Shown here in pieces: positions 1-12,800 of a DNA stretch of 64,000 bases. The stretch spans positions 86,050,007 through 86,114,006 of the forward strand of contig NC_089978.1 of the NCBI RefSeq assembly GCF_036417845.1, written 5' to 3'. A program made the position numbers and the translations under genes. Source of the DNA: Apteryx mantelli (taxonomy: Eukaryota > Chordata > Aves > Apterygiformes > Apterygidae). How positions within the stretch are numbered: position 1 is the stretch's first letter; every line of letters begins with the position of its first letter. Below the pieces are notes generated by a model, which had not been told where the DNA came from, did not search any database, and saw only the letters and a program-made list of their open reading frames with translations.

Positions 1-3000
1 CTGCAGGTTTCACTGCCCAGAACGGAGAACTGCTCCTCTAGACCTGCAAACTGAAACCTGTTTTAATTTTGTAATAACTGAATTACACTCTACATTGTTC
101 TGTAAAACTACATACAGAAGTAATAATTTTCTGATGGTATAACAAAGAGAATTTCCTGATTAATATAAGAATACCTCAAAGTCTGGAGGAAGTTTCCTAT
201 TTGCTTCAGCAGACTACTGAGTATGTCTTATAAAGCTTGATAAAGTTCCTACCATAATCTAGGGCCTGGTAGAAAGGATTTAATGAAAAGAATATTCTTT
301 GGTAAATAATTCTTTGTTAAATTTTGTATGTCATTAAGCGCAGTTTCCTTTTAATCTAAATGCTGCTTTAGTGCTAAGGGTCATTCTTATAAGAAGTTAG
401 AGCAGTAATGGGAGCAAGTTGCACTGCATAGTGCATACAGAGCCACACTCTTAAATACTGCTCTAGCCACATTAGCCTGTTGCAGTGCTCAGTGCTCAGG
501 CTAATAGATACTGCTTAGAGAGAGAGACATTATTATTTCCAGCACATGATGGACCTAATGCATTTAGTCTGCTCTGGAAAGTGACTTGGTACATCCAAAC
601 AGAGCTGTACTGTGCCTAATTTGTGGTATAGATGTGTCCCAAATAAATACATAATCATCAACACATTTACACAGACCTGAAGAGACATCCTGGCAGAAAG
701 CCTGTGTACGTATATATTCTAGATGTGTTGCCTTGGAAAATGTCTTTTAACATTTCTCTCAAGATGTATAAATACAAATTTGGTGGGGGGGGAGGAAAGG
801 GGGGCTTGTGAACTGGGTTGTGATTCAGAGCCTTTTATGGGCTCCATATCAAGGCATTAATGAATTTCACAACCAGTCGTGTAATCCTTGTTGATACTCT
901 TTTAGTGTTTAATGCTGAAGTAGTAACACATGACAGTTAGCTCTCAGGGGAGCCAGTTTGCTAGCACTGATTAGCCACCTGAATGATTGCCCCTTTATAA
1001 AGTGGCTTCAGAGGATGACTAATCAAGAGACACAGATCACTGGTCTGGCACATCCTAAGTAAGAAGGGATTCTGAGAGGAAAGCCAAAATGTTATCAATG
1101 CTCAGGGTAGAGGACATCTCCATCTCCTCATGTCACACACAAATAACTAATAACACCCCTTTCTTGCCCCAGTACAGGCTCATAACAACAAGCAAACAGA
1201 AATCTCATAAAAATGTTAACGTGCGCAGGATCAACCATCTGTTTTTCAGTGCAGCTCCAGCACAGCTGGTGAGACTATCAGTCCAGCCTTAGGTGAGGTA
1301 CCAGAAGCACAGGCCAAGCTCTCGGTGCTACAGCCCCTGAGCTTCTGCCTTGCTGAAGAAGAGTGTGATGAAAGGAAGGCTGGAGGAATGGGAAGTGCAG
1401 CTGCACCATCTCCTCTCTCGCGTCTCCCTGCATAAGGCAGCTCCCGCAGCCCCTGGGCTTGCTGACCATTCAAGGCCATGTCCCAGAAGTGCTCCTGGGA
1501 GCTGAGCCATGGCCCCTGGGGCTGGGCTTTCACTTAAGTACAAACCACTGGAGTGGGAAGGGTGGCCCAAGGTGTCTGAATATTCCTCTCATAGACTTCA
1601 CACTGTTTTCCATTTTTCCTTTACTTGGATTCTGTCCTTCCTGAAGGATGAAAATCCTGAGGCTTGTCCCAAGCCACATCCTCCTGACAATGCTAAAAGT
1701 ATTGTCCAGTGGCAAATACCATTAACACTTGACCAATGTTCAAATATTGAGACAGAACCTACCCCTCTCTCTAAGGTGATTGCTCTTAGAGGAAAAAAGC
1801 TACACTAGAAACAAACTTAGAAAGAAAGAGATTACTTCCTCATACCCAAAATCTAAACGCTTGCTGAACAAACAAGATATGGCATAAAAAGGCCAAAGCA
1901 ATGATTTGCTAAAGCAGTGAGGATTAGCACAAAAACACAGGCCAACTGATCTCTATTACAAGGGTGTAGTGAAGATCTAACTCTTGCTCTACCTATTCAG
2001 AACATCCTCACCTAACAGAATGACCCTAATAAGTGACTGGCACTTCAAAACCTGTTTAATCATTGAAAGTCTAGGCAAAGGGAATTTGGGGGGCATTCAA
2101 TAAAATTTGCTGAAATTTTTCTGTAAGAAAAAAGACAAAAAGAAGCAAAGAGCTGATAGTTTTGATGTTGAACTGTTCAGATCAAATCCCTCTCTACTTA
2201 GGCATTTTGAAGTTCATACTTCTGCGTGCTCTTACATTTTATATAGCCATCAGTCATCTATTGACTTTCCTCACCAGAAGTTAATCTGACATAAATTTAC
2301 ACAAAGATAACTACAATCAGTCCCGCTCTGCACTGAAAGGATTTGCCAGAAGACACCAATGACTTTCTGAACTATCCAGTAATTTTCTGGACTGTCACAA
2401 TATTTATCAGCATACTTCATTTGAACCTTTTTCTGCATGAGTTTCATTTGTTTCATTTGAATTTAATTGAAAGATTTGGGAAAGAAGCAGTTTAGAAAAG
2501 AAATTAAAATATTTAGAATACCAGACAAGAAATTGCATTTGCCTCTTTGACTTTTGATGGGATTTTTTTTCCATTTTTACTGTCCTCCATTTGGGAATGA
2601 GAAAGAAAGGAAGAAAATAAATTTTATTTAGTTAACACACATGTCCTTGTTATATTTATTATCAATTGGACTCAGTGATGTTGAGCAGTTGGGGAGTATA
2701 TAATTAATTTTACAGGTTTTTGATGTAATGCTATGCTATGAAGCACCCATCTTTTCTGGCCTTGATCTGTATCTTCAGCTTGCAAGGTCCTTTTTTTCCC
2801 CAAAACTTTATTGTAAGTACCCTGTTCTCCATAAATGATTCAATCACAGAATCATATATCCCAGAGATTCTGGTCTCCACTTATCCTCCCCCACTTTAAA
2901 TGCAAAATAGCCAAGCCATTCTATCAAGACTGTCTTTGCATAAATTTTCAAAATCATATTTGTAACTAGCAGATTTTTTTTATCATAAAGTGTCTACTTC

Positions 3001-6000
3001 TATTATCTGATGGCTGAATCACTGCAAGTAAAAATAGTAGTAAATTCAATCCTGTTGTGAAGCATTTTCAGATTCATTCCATTTTCTACAAACACTTAAT
3101 TTCTGTAAGCAGGAGCAAATGTTTTATCTGAACATATTTCAACAAATATTTTTTCACTTTTCCGCCTCCTAGAGCTGTTGACTGAAATTTCTAGGCAGGT
3201 GAATAATGACTAACAGACTCCACATGTCTGAAATACAATTATGGCTCCACAATGATTCATAAAATTAGGTAAGAATTCATTAAGGTCTTCCCAAATATCA
3301 AGAAGCTGTGATAAATATCATTATGAAAATAAATGAAAATTAAATCACTGCTTTTATTCCTCAAAAGAGTCACAAATCACTCATAGTAATGAGACAGGTT
3401 TAAATACTTCTACAATTTAATAGATCCGGAGTGTCTAAACATTATGCATGAAATAGCTGTGCTTCCTGTCTTTTACCAGAGGTTTCATCTAGGGTGGAAT
3501 TTCAGTCCCCAGGAAACTGTCCTGCCCCAACCCTATAGTGTGCACCAAAAGGTTGGATTAAAGTGGTATCATTTCCATTTGAGAAACCTTGGAGCAGTTT
3601 TTCTCTTCCGATGCAAATTTTGCTCCTAGGACATATGACTTACACTGACACTAGGGATCGTTGCTGGTGGCCGAAACTTTAGCAATAGGCAAGATTTATA
3701 ATGCAAGCATGGGAAATAAAGTCACAGCTCTGCTGACCTTTGAAATCCTGGTCTCAGGGGGATGTTGGTTCTGTAGCGTGTTGCAAATTTCCCTAACTGC
3801 ACCTGCTCAGAGAGAGCCCCAGAGTACTCCGCAGGCCTGAGTTACAGGTCTCCCTTCCCATCCCACAGGAAATCTTTTTACCGCTCAGTTTTCTAACTGC
3901 ACCCCCACCTGCTCCATAGGGGCAAGCTGCTCTCTTCTCTCAGGTTGTCTAGTTGAAAACACAGTTAAGCCCAAATGAGAGCAATGACTCTTCACCTGTC
4001 CTTAGGATTAGGTTTGGAGGGCCTCTTTCACAGCATAAGAAGGGGTTTGTGTGAGCTATGTAGCTGAGTACATTATTCTGTAAAAATTAATATCAATACT
4101 TTTAGGAAGATAGATAATATCTCTGATGCCCTGCAACATCGCTCAGTACAATCACCACATAATTAGATCCTGTCCAGTGAGCGCTCATAGTGGTTTATTT
4201 TAAACAAGTTTCCTCTCTTCTGCATACATATCCCATAGGCAGCAAGAACAGCTTCTAATAGCTGCCACAGTAGCAATGAATCAGGAGTGCTTGGTTAACA
4301 GGTGAACACAGTGTTGAAATTGCTTACATGTTGGCAGTGTGGTTTTGGGAGGCCCAACAAAAAGGACAGTTTCTTCCTCTAAGGACAGAAAAGGAAAGCT
4401 AGAAATGGTTGCTATGGAGGCAAACAAGGATGATTTGCCTGCAGCACGTTCAAATAAAATAATGGATACTAAAACTTCTGTAATGGGGAAGGAAAGAACT
4501 GTCACTGGTATTAAACATTTAAATAAACACCTCACACATTTTTGGTCACAAGGCATATTCTGGAGCTGTAAGGTAGTAAACACTAACTCTTACAGAAGAT
4601 AGTTCCTTAGCCTGTCAGCTGGGGATCCTGAGAGGATTAAAAGCCATAATTTTTTCCTTTCTTCCTCTACTTCTTAGGCCTAGGCTCTCCTGGGAAAACA
4701 CATTATGCAAAATCCTTACAAGCAAAGTTAAAGCATGGACAAGGTCAATCATATTGGAACTAGTCAGTGCTTGTAGTTAATATCTCTAGTTTTACTGCCA
4801 GTAGACAGGTAAATTTTACATTTTGATGCAGAACAGTACAAGATTTTAGGTATATTTCTATCCAGACTCCTTGAACACAGCTGCCAGAGATTGTTCAAGG
4901 CTTGAGGCAAATTCCTGGCTTTCACCCCTGGTGTTTCCTTCTCACAGCCCTAGCACATCTGGCTGAATGTCGCTGCTTACCTCTCACAGCAGCAATTCAC
5001 AAATGAGATGTAGTAGACAGCTATTTATTACTTTGGCTGAAAAGTTTTACCTTCTCTGTTCCTGTTCCGCTTGGGCATCTCATCATCTCAAATACCCCTC
5101 GAAAGGTAGAGCTGCTTAACTGGGTCTTTCAGCCCACACCTTTGGTTCCCCTCCTGTTGCAGAAGGATCCCTTTGGGAGCCTAGGACACTTCTGTTTTGT
5201 TGCTCACTCATTGCACTGATCTTGACAGCAGCTCACCTCCCTGCTTTACCTCTGACTTTAGAAATGGGATTCATGATAAGTCTTAGACATTTCTCAACAA
5301 TTCAATTGCTCAATTTCTCTTAATTCTGTGCTCTATCAATAGGGATTACTGATGGTTTAAAATCTATCTGCTGTACCAGGTCGAACAGGCTTATAAAAAG
5401 ACATGGAGTTCCTCAGCTCACTCATTCGGGGAGGACCCTGTGCACTGGTCAAATGACTCAACCCACTAAGGCAAGGGCTTATTAATTTAATGAATGCAAG
5501 ATTCAGATTAAAGCAAAGCTCCACTTCTTGCAAGACTGGCTAAGTTTGGAAACTGAGACCTCAAGTGGGAGGACAGCTTCAAAGAAAATTGTCCCAGGAC
5601 AAAAAAAAAAGACAAAAAAGAACACACAAGCGGGACAATCTACATGAAAACAATGTGAGCTTCATCCTAATTGCTTTAAGCATACCAGTAATCTGCCTTT
5701 CTCTGTACACAAAAAACATCCAGTAAATTTCCCAGGCTGTTTGAGGACAATTTCTCATGGCCATGTGTTACTGAATGAAAAACAGCCATTTCCAAGAACA
5801 GGGTCATCGGATGTGTGATAGATTGGTTAAGGATAAAGATTTAGCTGGTAGAAGATGAAAAAGAAGAGGCCTTTTGCCTCAAACCAGATAATACAGCTGT
5901 GATGGTGAGATCACAGCAAAAAAATGGAGTCTCTTGGAGGTGTCCAGTTGGTTTGGAAGCCAGCTGAGATTTTAACAGCCAGTTATACTGAACTGAACCA

Positions 6001-9000
6001 AACCTCCTTCAGCAGAGCCCTGGTTGTGCAGAAATACCAAAGTTTTTAGCCAGAGCTGTGATGTGGACTGACAAAGTGAGTATTTCCTCCAGCCATTGGG
6101 GTGTTATTTAATTAGCTGGAAAAAAAAGATAAAAAGATTAGTTGTAGCACCAAAAATTCACTTTGAGGTAAATTTTGCAGAGTCAGTGTGGTCAATTCAT
6201 CTGAGACTGGAAACACTGAAATGATTATACAGTAGCAAGCTTCCTACAAAGACTATAAAGACTATTCTTTAGAAAAAAGCAATGGAGTCTTTATCAATTA
6301 AATATGCACTGCAGATGCTGACCAAGAGAAAAACTGGCATGGTTTGTTACTTTAGCTTCAAAAATATTGAAGAATTTACAGCATTGTGGATGAATCTGAG
6401 GCAAAAACTATAGCTGCAGAAGAATTACTTGACTTTGATGTTTGAACAGACTGACAGAAGGACAAAAAGGATGACAACTGTAGGGATGAAACCAACAGTG
6501 AGTTTCTAGTAGCACCTGTAGGGATGCCAGTCTGAAAAATACTGCTAACTGAAAGAGTGATTTGTCAGTGACTGACTCTGTGTGTCTCTGTTATTACGGA
6601 AGCACTGCAGGAAAACAATTAAGAAAATAAATGATACAAAAGCAGCAAACTGTCATCATTAATTTCTCAGTCTAAACTAGTTATAGCAATGAAGACCTAT
6701 CCAACTTTAACTGCAACAAAATTTACCTTTTAACAAGAGTATTTTGGAGTTTCTTTACTACACTGTTACTTAGACTCAGCAATCATCATAGAAGTTCAAA
6801 GCCAACCATCCTTTACCTTACGTTTGAAGTATATAAAAATGACACATAAATCTAATTTTAATTCTCAATAATTAATTAGATCATTAACTAGATAAAATAA
6901 ACTCATCACTGAGAACGTTCATCTCTGTTTATCTCTGATGTTCTCTAAGTACCATAGGAAAATTTGGGCTCTGCTGCATTTTTGCAGCTCCCCTACCTTC
7001 CTATTAAAGCTATGTTCTGGAGTTCTTTCTTTAGCAGACAACATGGTGAACCTAAATTGCTAAATATAGTATAATTTTAAAATCCAGATTTTTTTTCATG
7101 TTGAAAATATGAATGTTCCTGAAGAACAGAGAGAACCAGAGATATTTGTTATGAGGAATTTTTCATTGTCCTTATTTCATTCATCCAGACTCCCTTGGAT
7201 CTTTAGATTTAAAACCTCATTGCTATCAGTAGCTCTAATGCAATATGAAGGCAGCTCATAATGCAACAACAATGCAACAAAGAGTCAGAAGTGTTCTAGT
7301 ACATGACTGTTTGCATCATAGGCATGTCTAGGATGAGCAGTATAGAAACCTAGAGAAGCCTTGGCAAAATGATGAATGAACTGACATAAAATGAGCTGCT
7401 TGAGAAGTTTGTCTCTGATATACTGGAAGACAACACCTTTACAATGCACTGTATCAAAGCAGCAAAGATGCTCAGAAAAGAAAGAAAGAAACTTCAAGGG
7501 AGAGTATCCCCAAATCCATGAAGGGAGAGAACAACCAGCAAAGAAGATTGAATGGACTGGTGGAAAGGACGTGCATTAGGAGGAGGGCTAGAGACAGCAG
7601 TTCAAGATACAGCTGTTCTTCAGGAAGGAGGTGTTGACAAAGCATTTGCAGGACATTCTCACTTGATGCATAACACAAATAAAAGGATGACAAAAGTGAA
7701 AAGTCCTCCTTTGGAAAGGGTAAAAGAAATAGCAGTTTGGGGCAATCATCAAAGAGTATAATTGCTTTGTTTATGCTGAATGAAAAAATGTTATGCAAAG
7801 AAGCCAATTTACATATTGTGAAGGCATTTAGTATGATTTATAGCCTTGCTGTAAAGGCAGCAGAGTGAAAAAAGCCATTGTTAGAGACTGCTTTTTATCA
7901 CAGGAATAATTGCTGTTGAAAAAGAAACTCCAAGGAGCATCCAGAGCTCACAGCTCGGCTGGAGAGACAGCGCCTGAGGGAGCAACTACAGCAGGCTGTG
8001 TTTTGTTGCACAGTTAGACAGGGCACCGTAAGTACATCTTTTCCCTACTACTGTCATGGTGATCAAGAGGAAAGCACCATACAGCCAGAATCAGAGCACG
8101 CAAGGCCCTGAAAAGAACTGCACTTTCCCCTGGTGCTCTAGTGTTGTGCAGTCGCCCATCCTGCTTGCCCTTCGCTACATCCCCCTGAAAGGCCCCCCTG
8201 CCTGCCCATGTTCTCCCTCACTGAGGTGTCTCATTGGGCAACTTCCAGCCTCAAAGGGATGGTTATGGCATGGGGAAGTGAAGGCAGTGCTGAGATGCAA
8301 GGAGAAAATTTTTTTGTCACAGATCTGGTCAGGTGCTGGGGGCTTTTCTATACCTCCGAAAGCTGAAGCACCTTCTCCTTCTTCAACGTTTCTGACATGC
8401 CTCCTGTGCACAGGCTCTGTTACAGCATTTAAGGGTGACAGCCCAACTGCCCTGGCACTCCCAGGGCTCCTGTTGCCCCCCCTTATGGTACCCCAATACG
8501 CCTTCTCCAGAGCTCATCCCAGAAGACCATTGTTTCCTAGTTTGTAACTCGTTTCTTATGGAGTATCTGGTAGCTCAAACACACAGCACTTGACATAGGC
8601 TGGTGAAAGATCCTGTCCCCTATGTTGTAGCACAAGGCAGGCTCAGATGTACTGAAAGCTGCATGGTACCTCCCTGGGACAGACCCTTCACCCCCTACAG
8701 CATCCTGTGGGTGAGAGTGCTCAGGCCCATCCTGCAGCATGTGCTTGCCCGCTGAAGTCTCTCCAGCTCTATTGGCCTTCTCTAGCCATGGCTAGGAGGT
8801 AATCTGGATTAAAAATGCATTTCTTCATTTCTTGCTGCTCTTGTTGGCAGCTTCTTGAGGCAGCCCAGCTGCATAAGTGCTCATGTGAGTGCAAGGATAG
8901 CAGCGGAAAATGCATGGCCCAACAGATGGGCAGGCAGGGCCTCCCTTTTGACAACTGCTCCACTTATTTCAGCCTAGAGCATTTGCAGTACAGCAGCCTC

Positions 9001-9770
9001 ATTTGCCATAGAGACCCTAGTGGGGATGGGAGCTAAACCAGCATCACTGAGAGGTAAAAGACTGAGATTATATTAGGCTCTGAACCTAAAATAGCAGTCT
9101 GATCCTAATCAAAATGCACTCAAGTGATGTGGAAATAAAGTGTAGCTAAATCAAAATAGTCTCCTTTACACAGGTGAAACAGAGCTGCCCAGAGGTCATG
9201 ACAGGGGAAACCTGCCAAAGAGTATCTGACAGAGCTTTGAGAAACAGCTTGCTAAAAGTATGTTTTCAGCTGTCCATGGGCTGTGTTGCTTGCTGCCTGG
9301 CTATGAACTCAAAACATATGCTCAGGAATAAGTGGCTGCTGCTGGATGTCTTTTAGACTGGTGAATCTAAAGTTATAACCCAGCTTTGCTGCTGGGAGTG
9401 AAGGCACTCTTATTTCTATGCCATCTGTGGCCTGTGCTTTGTTCTTGCAAAGTGACTGCTTTTACTGGGAAGTTGCTCCCCCACCACCAGTGTTGTTATT
9501 GTTCTCTGTGCTGATTCCTTTGTCCTTTTCATGTTTTGGAGCTTCACAAGCAAGGCGGTATTAGCTTTATGCAACGCGCTTGTGGCTATTTCCATGGATT
9601 CGGTCATTTCCATGGCCTGTGAGAGAGACTCCTCTCTTGCAGTGCTGCTAACAGGCAAACTGAGATGGAATTGGTTGTGTGTCTCTTTATTTTAGATCCA
9701 GAAAAGGTGATCCTCTTTTGATTTGTCCATGGATATCATTTAGTGTAGGCTTTTAAAAGGAAGACTTTTT
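1..9770. other. Upstream intergenic DNA, no gene seen
   Basis: AT-rich sequence without a recognisable exon, RNA gene or clear mobile element. A G-rich run lies at 785-804. A GC-richer patch at about 8.05-8.75 kb contains the longest single open frame outside GRPR (8056-8547, 163 residues). That frame is rich in Pro, Ser and Cys, has no domain, and is probably chance. Confidence 0.7.
785..804 (+). repeat. G-rich tract
   Basis: Runs of eight, two and six G separated by short A-containing spacers. It could form a G-quadruplex if the long runs are divided. There is no neighbouring gene to give it context. Confidence 0.4.
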
Positions 9771-9775
9771 GCTTT

Positions 9776-9850
9776 ATTCTGCAAAGTGTTGAGCACTCCC
9801 AAATCTCACTGATCTAAATGAGAATTCAGGATACCTAACATTACAAAGAA
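9776..9850. repeat. Relic of a palindromic sauropsid repeat (GAGCACTCCCAA type)
   Basis: The segment reads GTTGAGCACTCCCAAATCTC, then CACTGATCTAAATGAGAATTCAGG and ACCTAACA. From memory this resembles a common old reptile/bird repeat whose core is an inverted CCCATTGA...TCAATGGG. The copy is heavily diverged, and the family name is not certain. Confidence 0.35.
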
Positions 9851-12800
9851 ACCATCTTGACCGTGTAATGCCTTTTCTGATTACAGTCACTGAGAAATGA
9901 GTGAAAGCTGGAGCTAGATATTCTTCTTCTTTTCAAACTTCATATACTCTTTACTTGCCTTTAAATACTGGGATTAGAGATTGCTTTAGCTGAATGAAAA
10001 ATAATTTCTGCCAAACAGCTATTTATGAGAGTAAGCTGTTCTTTAATTCTTTTGAGGGGGTAAAAAAGAATGAGAACATTTTGGTGAAAATTGCCATAGA
10101 TTATGTTTTACTATTTACCTTTGCAAAAGCAACATTGACCTAAATACTCTGCCTCATACAGACAGTGTCATGAGTTTCTGCTGACTAATGCTGACATGAG
10201 AGATGAGGTCAGCTGACAGTGGGCATAAAATCAATACCAGATAACTTATTTGTCTGACTAATCGCAATTCACACGAAAAAACGTACTATAGAACCTGCTG
10301 TGTTTTTCTCATACATGTTTGGTTACTAAAAAAAAAAAAAGATTCCTTCCAAAAAACACGTTGTTCATTTTAGAGACTGTGCTGTGAAAAACACCACTCA
10401 GTAGGAGAGCCTTGACAGAGTATGGATTATGTTAACGGTTTACAGTTTTTTCAAAAGGAGAAGAGTCTCTATTTCCAGAGTCGTTATCAGTTTTATTTAT
10501 GACTTTGTTCTGGTCACTGTATAGCAGCATTCACTTGTAATTCTTTCTTGTTCTTTGAATCCCTTATACAGCATGAATTGTTGTTCTAACAATCATTTCT
10601 GCCAAAAGTAACACACCTAGGTTTGATAATTTTCTTGCAGGGAGATGCGTAAAGTTTGGACTGTCTCTCAGTCTGTCATCATTGTCTATTTCTGTCTTCA
10701 GTGGAAGAAAAGTGAGTTGCTGCACACTTCACAGGGTTTGCTCCAGTGACCATGAAATTGTTGAATGATTACACTGATAAGGAGCTGCTTATCTGGTTGA
10801 GGCTGGTATTTCTATAACTTGTTAATAAATATCAACAATACCAGAATTAAACCTCCCCCTTCCCTCCCCAATGGTTGATAAGAACTGCATTTATGAGGGA
10901 AGTTATTTAACTTTCAGTGCACAACCCATTATCAAACAGATGTCTGTCTCTTTATTTATAGGCTTTGATGCCTGAATTTAAAAGGAAGCATCAGCCTATT
11001 TTAGGCCTGAAAAATAAACTATGAAAAGGAACATAAATCATATCCTGTGTCTCTAAGAGATGTCCTGTCTGGTGTTAGACATTGTTGTAGTTGTGATATA
11101 ATAACAAAAGGCTATGTGGATTACTAAGATTTCTCAGACCTATTCATACCTCAGTAAAAGAGGAAGTCAGGATACTTTAAATTTATATCATTATCATCTT
11201 TCCTGTTTATTAATTCTGAATGAAACAGAGTGTATTAGACCTTAATGTTCATATTTAGTTATGTTTCAAAATGATTTTTTTTCAAAATAAAAAAAAAATG
11301 GAAAACACTCAAAAAAGTTGAAAGTTTGACTTTTTTTTTTTTGGAAACTATTCAATACATTGAACCTGCATTCAATGGATAGTCTCAGTCAACCTTAAAG
11401 GGAAAAACAAGCCTTTCTGTTCAAACATTACAGTTCAGCCAAAGTCAAAATCCGTTCAAGTCATGTCTCTTATTTCCCTTAACTCCTATTCTGCCTATTT
11501 TAGCCAAAATCTTCCCCGCAGCCTTTAGAATGTCCTGTGTCCTTTGCAAAAGCAGCAAAACCTAAAGGTTTCACTACTTTCTTTCCCATTCCCCATGTTG
11601 TAAGGGGTCCGAAGGCCTTAATCTAAGCATCCAAAATCCACTCCACTGTTTCTAATACATAAATAACCTGGGGAAGGGAATGGGTAGTTTTTCAGATCCT
11701 GGTGTCTGTTACAGAAGAGGTGGTATTACATCATCCCTGACAGGTATCTGGTCTGCTTTATATCTGCGGAGAATTTGCCAGCATGCCAATTCCTCTTGAT
11801 TAGGGCCATTTGGGCCAACTCCAGTGAAAATGTTAATGGCTCTATTGAATCAGCTACAGAAGGATAAGATGAGGGAAATTAATATTGATGGGATGGCTGG
11901 AGCAATGGCTGCTGCATTAGGGGAAGGTGCAGAGCCAAAGGCATTAGCAGAGAGTACAAGTCTCAAGGATGGAAAGAAGATGAAAAGTCAGGGTGAGAAA
12001 CAGAAAAAGTCAGGGTTAGTCATGGTGCTGTGTGGGTGCTGTGGGCCCTGGTCCAGGGAGTGAAATGGGAGCCCATGCCCCAATAACAAGTGCTTACCCT
12101 CCCCACCTTCCCACTGGTCTACTCTTTCAATGTGCCACGAAGGAACAAAACAAGCCACAGAAACCTCGTTATTTCTTTTAATTATATGGTGCTTTTCACT
12201 CATGGCTACAGGAATGAAATCCTGGCCGTGCTGTAGTGTGCATTTTGCTGTTGATTTCTGTAGGTCCAGGTTCTCACCAGCCATTCCTATTTCCAAAACT
12301 AATGACTGTTGCTGATCATTTCCTGGGGGCAGAAAGATGAGAGCCGCATTTTTCAAAAATGAAGAGATTACAGGCGAGAAAAACTCAGTGCTGAAGACTT
12401 CTGGGAGAGCTTTGCCGCTGTCCCTGCTAAGCTTGGCAGCATTTAGGGGTCCCGCATCTACTGCTGGCACCTGCACCAGTTCAGACTGAGCTCTGAGCTC
12501 AGTCGAGTGGACTCGACCCCTTGGGAACCCCTCAGTCTTATGGAACTAACATGCTGAGATTACACTTTTAAAACTAGATTTTATAGGGCTAGAAACATTC
12601 ATAGAAGTACTGAAACCCGGAGCAAATTTCCTACTGCTTTTGAGTATAGTCTTTTGTCTATACTGTCAGTTCGTGAAATGTGATTTTTCAGAGGAAGACT
12701 TTTTCATGTATCTTAGTATTGTGGGTTAGTTTATCCTTATGAAACACTGAATAAACATTCTTAATATTCATTCTGAATGAAAGAACAGCTTGGGCAGTGA

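Noticed and set aside
2844..2880. CACAGAATCATATATCCCAG, resembling a CR1 terminal repeat
   Set aside because: Only about 20-35 bp match loosely, and the following bases do not continue as CR1.
8056..8547. 163-codon open frame, the longest single frame outside GRPR
   Set aside because: GC-richer patch, Pro/Ser/Cys-rich product with no domain, overlapping antisense open frame (8175-8411), and no splice or promoter context.
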